DNA of 32,424 nucleotides from Caryophanales bacterium. Its GTDB lineage: Bacteria; Bacillota; Bacilli; Paenibacillales; CANHCR01. Below, piece by piece: positions 27,201 through 32,424 of this stretch; the first letter of the stretch is position 1; each line of letters opens with the position of its first letter. The notes under the pieces were generated by a model. It had not been told where the DNA came from and searched no databases. It saw only the letters and a program-made list of their open reading frames with translations. The DNA lies in the NCBI GenBank assembly GCA_947459205.1, contig CANHCR010000028.1:1-32424 (forward strand), read 5' to 3'. Made by a program: the position numbers and the translations under genes.

Positions 27201-30200
27201 TGCACCCGTAACCGCCAAACCTGTACTCACCGTAACCTTTAACGTACCGTTGCTTGCACCGACATTCACCGTAAGCGACGTACTATCTTGATCTTGAACG
27301 GTAATTCCGCTCAATGTCACATTGCCATCTTCATTAACGGTTGACGTATCCGGCCCGAGAATATACGGCCAGTACATCATCGATACGGTGAGTGGAGTTT
27401 CCGTAGTACCTCCATTACCGTCCGTTACACGCACACGAATCGAGTAACTGCTGACTGAGCCGTCAAGATTGTTTATCGAACGAAGCGTTGTCCCGTCGAT
27501 TGTAAATAATGCATTGTCCGTTGAACCCGTACCGCTCACCAAACTGTAGGACAGGGAAGATGACGCCGTTTCCACGTCCGTCGAGGAAAGTGAACCGACA
27601 ACAGCATTCGCGCCACTATTCGTTGCTAAGCTGCTTGGATTTAACTGTGCAGCTGTCGGCAAGTCATTCACCGAACTGAGTGTAATCGCGATTGTTTCTG
27701 TCGGCAAATTACCAGTCGTGCCATACTCGACCGCAGCGGATACGGTGGAACTACAACCTGCATCGTTCCATGTTTTTAGCGCATCGTCACGCATTGCTGC
27801 ACAGTCTTCATTATTGACATTGTTTGGTTCACCACTGGTCCAATTAGTGTAAGAACCCGCAGTATCTGCTTCAGGTCCGTCTGCCCAACGCCATTGCCCT
27901 TCCGTTGTGATATCGTTATAACCAATCCAGAATACCCAATTGGATGGCGTAAGTCCGCCGACAAATTGTTGCTCAGCCACCGATGTAATGTTCGCCAAAT
28001 AACCGTTGACACCACTCACCGAGCGCGCCAACGCCGTTGAACGAGCTTGTGTCCATGTACCTCCGGATATAATTTCATAATAATGATTTGTAATCGGTGT
28101 ATATTTAATATTACTGTCATTACGTTTGTACGTCGTGCGTGAAGCCACGCCACGCTCATCCTCGACAGACAGACTGACACTCGCCGCCCCAAAATAGTTT
28201 TGCGTACCGCTGAACACGAGTGTACCGATTGAGGTACTGACATTCGCCGGTGTACCCGTCAATGTCAAGGTCGCCGTATTCGCACCGCCAATGGAGACGC
28301 CGCTCGAGTTCGTCACATTCAGCGTGCCGTTCGTCGCTGTCACTGTCGCGGTAACCGTGCTACTATCCGGGTCTTGTACCGTCACACCGGACAATGAAAG
28401 ATTCGTATCTTCAGTGCCGGAAAATGTAACAGCACCCATTACCACTGGATTCGATGCAACTTTGATGGTATATACATTTTCTACTGTTCCGCCATTCGGA
28501 TCTGTTCCGCGAACACGAATCGAGTAGTTGTTACCTTCATATCCATTCAAATTAGACGCCGTGCGCAATTCATTGCCGACAATCGAAAATTTAGAATTGT
28601 CACTCGAGCCGGTGCCCGCTACTAAACTGAAGGTCACGTTGCTGCCACTCTCCACATCAGAACCGGATAAAGTCGCAACCGTCGCGCCACTGCCGGCAAG
28701 ATGATCGACACTTGTATCCGATAGCGTGAACGTCGGATTGTCATTGACACTGTTTACAGTAATCGCAATGGTTTCTGTCGGTAAACTGTTGGTCGTGCCG
28801 TACTCTACCAAATAGAAATACCCGCTCGCACAGTTGTTATCATTCCATTTTTTATCCGATTGATTACTAGTGTGTATACAATCCTCATTATTATTTGAAT
28901 TATTCGGTTCGCCGGGATTCCAGTTCGAGTAGGATACCGTTTGACCCGCTTCCGGACCGTCTGCCCAACTGAATGTGTTTTCCGTCGTGATATCGTTCAA
29001 ACCAAACCAAACTTCCCAATTTGATGGAAGGATTGACTGAATAAATGATTGCTCCTCAGCCGAGGTGATATTCGCCAAGTAACCGCTCAAGCCACTCACC
29101 GAGCGAACTTTCGCATCTGTACGAGCAGCTGACCAATTCAAAGTCGTAGAAACGGCTTCATAATAGTGATTTGTGGCCGGCGAGTATTTAATCGCGCTAT
29201 CGTTGCGTTTGTACGTCGCACGCGACACTTCACCGCGCTCATCTTCTACCGAAAGACTGACACTTGCAACACCGAAGTAATGCTCATTCCCGCGGAAAAC
29301 TAATGTTCCGATGGCTGTGCTAACATTTGCCGGCGAACCCGTCAATGTTAAGGTTGACGTATCCGCACCGCCAACCGTCACGCCTGTCGTAGTCGTCACG
29401 TTCAATGTACCGTTCGTCGCCGTCACTGTCGCCGTTACAATATCACTTTCCAGATCTTGCACCGAGATGCCGGTCAAAGATAAATTCGTGTCTTCATTGA
29501 CTGTGAGTGATGTTACCGGACCTGTAATGAACGGATTGGTCAACACTTTGATGACATACGTGTAATCTTTCGAACCGCCGTCCGAAGCAACCGCGCGAAG
29601 GCGAATCTGATAGTTGTTCGCAACGTAGCCGCTCGCCGCAAAATTCGTGCGCAATTCGTTGCCGACAATCGAGAATTTCGAATTGTCTGTCGAACCAGTC
29701 CCAGACGTAAAACTATACGTTACGTTACTGCCACTCTCAATATCCGAAGCAGTAAACGTGCCGACCGTTGTGCCACTCGGCGCGAACTGTTCAACGCTCG
29801 TACTCGACAACGTCAATAACGGTTCGTCGTTCGCTTGATTGACCGTCAACGTAATGTTAGTGTCAAGTGGCGCCGTTTGCGTTTCATACTCTACTAGGTA
29901 TTTATAAGAATTGTGGCATTGTACGTCATTCCAAAAACCGCCGCTTCCAAACGTTACACAAGATTCGTAGCGGAGATGCAAATCAATCCATTGAGTCGAG
30001 TTATCCGGTTGGCCAGGACCCCATCTAATATACCCTTGGTAAGAGTTGTTGGTACCATTATTCTCCGGTCCATGGTGCACATACCATGTGCCTAACTCGT
30101 AACCATCTTGCAGAGGACCTCCATTTTTCAACATCTGTGTCGCGCCAAACAAAGCCGTGTCTGCAAATGAATTCGCCAAGAATGTATTTTCCTCGCCACC

Positions 30201-30818
30201 TGAAATGTTCGCGGGATAACCTACAACACCGGCATAGGTACGCTGCATGCTTCCCCAGTTGAAAATGACGTCATAAGCTTTTCTAGCCGACTGCACCAAC
30301 TCATACGTTTTGCCCGTCGCCGGATTGTATGCATATTGCGTGTCCGTGCGTTTGTACTGGACTGGCGAAGTCCTGCCGTCCGTCACCGTCAAACTGATTG
30401 TTTCCGTACCAAATTGCTCAAGTCCCGATTGGAATCGTAATGTAGCAATCGCAGCATTCAAATTTTCTACTGAACCGCTAAATTGCAAACTACTCGTACC
30501 TGCACCTGTCACCGACAAACCGGTACTGGCACCAAGCGAGAGCGAGCCGCGCGTCGACGTGATATTGACCGTCAAATTGGTCGAATCAGGATCGCCGACT
30601 TTAATCCCCGTCAAGCCGATTTGTTGGTTCTCGTTACCCGTGTAGGTAACCGGACCCAAAATCCACGGTTTGGCTGGGCCGTTGCTTATCGACGCCTCAG
30701 CAGCACCAAACTCGAAATTCCATGGTTCCAGCGAGCTGAGCGCCGGCGCGTAGCCGCTGAGTAACAGGGCTGTAGCTAACAAGACGGTTAGCCACCTTTT
30801 ACTGAAAGTAGACAACAT
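24294..30818 (-). CDS. Giant secreted protein with four C-type lectin-like domains, cadherins and FN3
   Basis: 2174 aa, ATG with AGGAG 8 nt upstream. A signal peptide (about the first 43 residues) precedes four modules. Each is an Ig/cadherin-like domain with a CTLD inserted before its last strand; in modules 1-3 a complete cadherin follows. CTLDs are at about 164-310, 544-676, 904-1038 and 1262-1400. CTLD1 has the sugar-site motif QPD; CTLDs 2-4 have EPN; all four keep WND. CTLDs 1-3 have the Cys pair flanking WND, and CTLD4 lacks it. Three cadherins (1412-1712) and five FN3 (1713-2174) follow, ending AVTVTTLP with no anchor motif. The FN3 tail parallels that of the downstream DUF6273/CTLD gene. 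Established CTLD chemistry predicts calcium-dependent binding of both galactose-type and mannose-type sugars. The likely role is glycan adhesion. Confidence 0.9.
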   Translation of the reverse strand: MLSTFSKRWLTVLLATALLLSGYAPALSSLEPWNFEFGAAEASISNGPAKPWILGPVTYTGNENQQIGLTGIKVGDPDSTNLTVNITSTRGSLSLGASTGLSVTGAGTSSLQFSGSVENLNAAIATLRFQSGLEQFGTETISLTVTDGRTSPVQYKRTDTQYAYNPATGKTYELVQSARKAYDVIFNWGSMQRTYAGVVGYPANISGGEENTFLANSFADTALFGATQMLKNGGPLQDGYELGTWYVHHGPENNGTNNSYQGYIRWGPGQPDNSTQWIDLHLRYESCVTFGSGGFWNDVQCHNSYKYLVEYETQTAPLDTNITLTVNQANDEPLLTLSSTSVEQFAPSGTTVGTFTASDIESGSNVTYSFTSGTGSTDNSKFSIVGNELRTNFAASGYVANNYQIRLRAVASDGGSKDYTYVIKVLTNPFITGPVTSLTVNEDTNLSLTGISVQDLESDIVTATVTATNGTLNVTTTTGVTVGGADTSTLTLTGSPANVSTAIGTLVFRGNEHYFGVASVSLSVEDERGEVSRATYKRNDSAIKYSPATNHYYEAVSTTLNWSAARTDAKVRSVSGLSGYLANITSAEEQSFIQSILPSNWEVWFGLNDITTENTFSWADGPEAGQTVSYSNWNPGEPNNSNNNEDCIHTSNQSDKKWNDNNCASGYFYLVEYGTTNSLPTETIAITVNSVNDNPTFTLSDTSVDHLAGSGATVATLSGSDVESGSNVTFSLVAGTGSSDNSKFSIVGNELRTASNLNGYEGNNYSIRVRGTDPNGGTVENVYTIKVASNPVVMGAVTFSGTEDTNLSLSGVTVQDPDSSTVTATVTATNGTLNVTNSSGVSIGGANTATLTLTGTPANVSTSIGTLVFSGTQNYFGAASVSLSVEDERGVASRTTYKRNDSNIKYTPITNHYYEIISGGTWTQARSTALARSVSGVNGYLANITSVAEQQFVGGLTPSNWVFWIGYNDITTEGQWRWADGPEADTAGSYTNWTSGEPNNVNNEDCAAMRDDALKTWNDAGCSSTVSAAVEYGTTGNLPTETIAITLSSVNDLPTAAQLNPSSLATNSGANAVVGSLSSTDVETASSSLSYSLVSGTGSTDNALFTIDGTTLRSINNLDGSVSSYSIRVRVTDGNGGTTETPLTVSMMYWPYILGPDTSTVNEDGNVTLSGITVQDQDSTSLTVNVGASNGTLKVTVSTGLAVTGANTGSLQLVGSVANLNSSLATLVYTPNANFNGSDSLSLTVHDGRTPQSYRINKTGFFFYPANGHYYQYVSAQDISWSDARAAALGKSLYGLNGYLANISSAAENAFITSNIGVLSGWQGLTDQVTENTWRYIDGPEGGQTATYSNWNSGEPNNSNNEDYVQFVANGSGKWNDLPNSPTAGTIAGYIVEYGGIGYGGDTPTAANLIVTINAQEDTPSNISLSGNTIAENAGADVSVGTLSATDADAGDTASFTLVSGAGSTDNGSFSISGTSLRANASFDFEAKSSYSIRIRVTDSTNRTFEKVLTISVTNVNEALTGFSLTSSTIAENAGSNAMVGSLSATDTDTGDTATFTLVGGDGDADNGSFNIGGTSLRANASFDFETKSSYSVRIRATDGGGLTYEQSFVITVTNANDAPSDITLSASSIAENADVNAVVGTLNRTDVDPSDTATYTLVSGDGDADNGAFNISGTNLRANVSFDFETKSSYSVRVRVTDGGGLTFEQSIAITVTDGDDSAPTAPADLTFSNVTGTGVTLTWTPSTDNVGVSGYEVYSGSTLIASATESPYNVTGIASGVSHTLTIVAIDAAGNRSANSNSVTFTTPDVVAPSIPVNITAIESTPTSLRIQWDASTDNVGVTGYNVYRNRDFVGTIKGNRLTITGLKQNTPYSITVMAFDASKNRSAQSVPVILRTADSQAPVVPGAISTSLITKDSAFFSWVASTDNVGVTGYNVYVDGVLIKTVSANRTELTGLTPLTSYSVRLQAIDAAKNRSTLSAPFTITTMEGVAPTVPTNLTASAITRTGFTVSWTASTDNVGVTGYQVLRNGVQVATVRNGLTSFAFAGLALNETHQIAVRAIDAASNLSTLTDAISVSTTPVLDAVAPTAPVNVTSSNLTRTSVRISWTASTDNVAVTAYNIYRNGAYFGTASALSTFFNARNLTANTEHTFTVRAVDAERNLSAASNAVTVTTLP
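26620..27030 (-). other. CTLD 4 coding segment (EPN, WND, no Cys pair)
   Basis: Encodes GHYYQYVSAQ through AGYIVEYGG. The core motifs GYLANI, GEPNN and KWND are present. The two cysteines that flank WND in the other three domains are absent, so this copy would lack that disulfide. Confidence 0.75.
27710..28110 (-). other. CTLD 3 coding segment (EPN, WND)
   Basis: Encodes NHYYEIISGG through AAVEYGT with GYLANIT, GEPNN, EDC and TWNDAGC. It sits between the Ig strands SVSLSVEDERG and TETIAITLSSVND. Confidence 0.75.
28795..29190 (-). other. CTLD 2 coding segment (EPN, WND)
   Basis: Encodes NHYYEAVSTT through YLVEYGT with GYLANIT, GEPNN, EDC and KWNDNNC. It has the same scaffold position as CTLD 3 and is its closest relative by eye. 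Confidence 0.75.
29885..30330 (-). other. CTLD 1 coding segment (QPD, WND)
   Basis: Encodes GKTYELVQSA through YLVEYET. The sugar-site tripeptide is QPD (in WGPGQPDNS) instead of EPN. Cysteines flank FWND (YESC...VQCH). The domain is longer than the other three. Confidence 0.75.
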
Positions 30819-30826
30819 GTTTTCAT

Positions 30827-30831
30827 CTCCT
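30827..30831 (-). promoter_or_regulatory. Shine-Dalgarno of the four-CTLD gene
   Basis: AGGAG is 8 nt before the ATG at 30816-30818. Confidence 0.75.
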
Positions 30832-30867
30832 AATTATTTTTTGAATATCAATATGGAAATACACTCT

Positions 30868-30897
30868 ATTGTAATCATAAAACATCAATATTGCATA
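30868..30897 (-). promoter_or_regulatory. Putative promoter of the four-CTLD gene
   Basis: TACAAT (30868-30873) lies 17 bp after ATGCAA. The layout matches the promoter of the DUF6273/CTLD gene, and both -10 boxes are followed by AG. No intrinsic terminator separates this region from the FN3/stalk gene upstream, so read-through is also possible. Confidence 0.4.
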
Positions 30898-30917
30898 GTT
30901 ACATAGTGTCATATTTT
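30892..30917 (-). promoter_or_regulatory. Candidate operator, copy 2
   Basis: Matches 24175-24200 at 22 of 26 positions. The palindrome is TTACA-TAG-TGTCA on the plus strand (30899-30911), with one arm mismatch. Its centre is about 44 bp upstream of the predicted transcription start, nearly the same as in copy 1. Confidence 0.5.
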
Positions 30918-30933
30918 CATAAAAATTGTCTTA

Positions 30934-32424
30934 TCATGATTTCGTTACAATCACCTGATAACCTACCTCTCTAGCGACAAAACTCAGTGGGATCAGCAAC
31001 GTTCCATTTCGAAAGAGCGGGACACCAGGTATCATCTTCTGTTTGCCGTTAACGAATGCTACGGTCTTACCGGCGGTCATTGTCATTGTGAAGCCTCTCT
31101 TGGAAGCTGCCACTGTTTTCGTCTTGGCATCGTATTTGACCGACAGCCCCAATGCCTCGAGAAAAGGTTTATAAGGAATCATCGTTTGGCCGTTCACGAT
31201 GATAGGAGCAAATCCGGTTCCAAAGTTCAAAAGTTTGAAATTAGCGTACACCTGTTTCCCAATCAGCTTGATAGTGGGTTGTGTCCTAACTAATGCACTG
31301 AATCCAGATTTGTTGTTGGCAGCATCGATGGCTCTTATTGTGAAACTTTGAACGGAATTCTCATTTAAACCAGTCACTCGATAGTTGGTCGTCTTTGAGG
31401 TGCCAATTCGTTTGCCGTTACGGAAAATTTCATAGCCAGTTACGCCAACACGGTCGAAAGATGCTTGCCAGTTTAATGTAAGTGCAGTGCCCGTAATTCG
31501 AGATATAGATAGTTTGGACGGTGCTGTGGGAGGCGTACCATCAAGTGTTTTCACCGTTAACGGCTGGCTCATTCCCGACACATTCCCCGCTGCATCCTTC
31601 GCTTTCACTGTAATCGTATAAAACGTATTGTCGCTTAATCCGCTAAACGTGTAACTTGTACCAACAACCGTCGCCAACAATGATCCATCACGGTATACCT
31701 CGTAACCAGTCACGCCCACATTGTCCGTCGATGCCGTCCAACTCACACTAAAGCCGCTCGAATTAATATTTGAAGCAATCAACCCACTCGGTACCGTAGG
31801 TGCCGTGCCATCCAACGTCTTCACAACCAACGCCTGGCTCGCCCCCGACACGTTCCATGCCGCATCCGTCGCTTTGACCGTAATCGAGTACGCCGTGTTG
31901 TTGGTCAATCCGCTAAACGTGTAACTTGTTCCAGCAACCGTCGCCAACATTGATCCGTCACGGTACACCTCATAACCTGTGACACCAACATTATCTGTGG
32001 ACGCCGTCCAATCAACCGTGAAACTGCTCGTTCCAATATTTGAAGCAATCAACCCACTCGGTACCGTAGGTGCCGTACCATCCAACGTCTTCACAACCAA
32101 CGCCTGGCTCGCCCCCGACACGTTCCCTGCCGCATCCGTCGCTTTGACCGTAATCGAGTACGCCGTGTTGTCGGTCAAGCCACTAAATGTGTAACTCGTA
32201 CCAGCGACCGTCGTCACCAGCGTTCCGTCAAGGTACACCTCGTAACCTGTGACACCAACATTATCTGTGGACGCCGTCCAATCAACCGTGAAACTGCTCG
32301 TTCCAATATTTGAAGCAATCAATCCACTCGGTAACGTAGGTGCCGTACCGTCCAAAGTCTTCACAACCAACGTTTGGCTCAAACTGGACACGTTTCCTGC
32401 CGCATCCGTCGCTTTCACTGCGAC
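30934..32424 (-). CDS. FN3-repeat protein with copper-amine-oxidase-N stalk domain (N-terminus beyond window)
   Basis: The reading frame is open to the window edge, where the sequence is mid-FN3 (VAVKATDAAGN), so the true start is outside. Visible are one partial and four complete FN3 domains of about 90 residues (STDNVGVTGYEVYRDG, SYTFSGL, ITVKATDAAGNVSG). They are followed by about 100 residues of a Cu_amine_oxidN1-type stalk domain: IIVNGQTMIPYKPFLEALGLSV and, after KTVAFVNGK, a second half LLIPLSFVAREVGYQV. This domain is common at the ends of Paenibacillaceae extracellular proteins; despite its name it is not an enzyme and binds no copper in most proteins. No terminator is seen before the next gene. 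Function beyond a surface or matrix role cannot be assigned. Confidence 0.85.
   Translation of the reverse strand, partial: VAVKATDAAGNVSSLSQTLVVKTLDGTAPTLPSGLIASNIGTSSFTVDWTASTDNVGVTGYEVYLDGTLVTTVAGTSYTFSGLTDNTAYSITVKATDAAGNVSGASQALVVKTLDGTAPTVPSGLIASNIGTSSFTVDWTASTDNVGVTGYEVYRDGSMLATVAGTSYTFSGLTNNTAYSITVKATDAAWNVSGASQALVVKTLDGTAPTVPSGLIASNINSSGFSVSWTASTDNVGVTGYEVYRDGSLLATVVGTSYTFSGLSDNTFYTITVKAKDAAGNVSGMSQPLTVKTLDGTPPTAPSKLSISRITGTALTLNWQASFDRVGVTGYEIFRNGKRIGTSKTTNYRVTGLNENSVQSFTIRAIDAANNKSGFSALVRTQPTIKLIGKQVYANFKLLNFGTGFAPIIVNGQTMIPYKPFLEALGLSVKYDAKTKTVAASKRGFTMTMTAGKTVAFVNGKQKMIPGVPLFRNGTLLIPLSFVAREVGYQVIVTKS
31531..32424 (-). repeat. 270-bp tandem FN3 repeats, near-identical DNA
   Basis: Units begin at 31531, 31801, 32071 and 32341, exactly 270 bp (90 codons) apart. 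The units at 31801 and 32071 are nearly identical over long stretches, including silent sites, which indicates recent duplication. The array continues past the window edge. Confidence 0.85.

Noticed and set aside
30934-32424. A copper amine oxidase enzyme, as the domain name suggests
   Set aside because: Only the N-terminal stalk-type domain is present. The catalytic domain and its tyrosine-derived cofactor site are absent.
100-32424. LPXTG sortase signals, SLH domains, RTX nonapeptides, tRNA/rRNA genes, transposases and riboswitches
   Set aside because: Looked for at the C-termini and in the intergenic regions; none was recognised.

Overview
The window looks like chromosomal DNA of a Gram-positive, endospore-former-type Firmicute. 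The evidence is strong AGGAGG-type ribosome sites, Sec signal peptides, compact intrinsic terminators and a 'copper amine oxidase N-terminal' stalk domain, which is common in Paenibacillaceae and relatives. The genus cannot be fixed from sequence alone. All six recognisable genes are on the minus strand. Five encode very large secreted surface or matrix proteins built from Ig-fold repeats, and one encodes a small cytoplasmic formyltransferase.

Layout in transcription order (right to left): (6) 30934-32424, the C-terminal part of a protein made of fibronectin type III (FN3) repeats ending in a copper-amine-oxidase-N stalk domain, cut by the window edge. (5) 24294-30818, 2174 aa, cadherin-like domains, four C-type lectin-like domains (CTLDs) and five FN3. 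(4) 16938-24116, 2392 aa, two DUF6273-like domains, one CTLD, four InlB B-repeats, cadherins and eight FN3. A 36-codon small ORF (16619-16729) follows in the leader of (3). (3) 4240-16536, 4098 aa, about 34 cadherin repeats, 27 of them exactly 100 codons long. (2) 3408-4094, formyltransferase. (1) 100-3324, 1074 aa, a von Willebrand A (VWA) domain inside an FN3 domain, further FN3, one cadherin and four S-layer-like Ig domains. Intrinsic terminators follow genes 1, 3, 4 and 5, so most genes are probably transcribed separately. A further promoter and Shine-Dalgarno at 7-33 point to another minus-strand gene beyond the left edge.

The big proteins fall into two families. Genes 1 and 3 share a C-terminal block of about 560-570 aa (one divergent cadherin plus four Ig-like domains) that ends in almost the same peptide. 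Genes 4 and 5 share FN3 tails that align domain by domain and a conserved upstream element (TGACA-N3-TGTCA) at the same distance from a putative promoter. No LPXTG signal, SLH domain or other known anchor is visible at any complete C-terminus, so attachment is unexplained.

The most interesting patterns are: ligand-binding domains (CTLD, VWA) inserted into loops of Ig-fold scaffolds; a nested 300-bp/1,500-bp repeat in gene 3; predicted galactose-type (QPD) and mannose-type (EPN) lectin sites in one polypeptide; and the shared operator. Together they suggest an adhesive, calcium-dependent surface or matrix locus. That function is inference.
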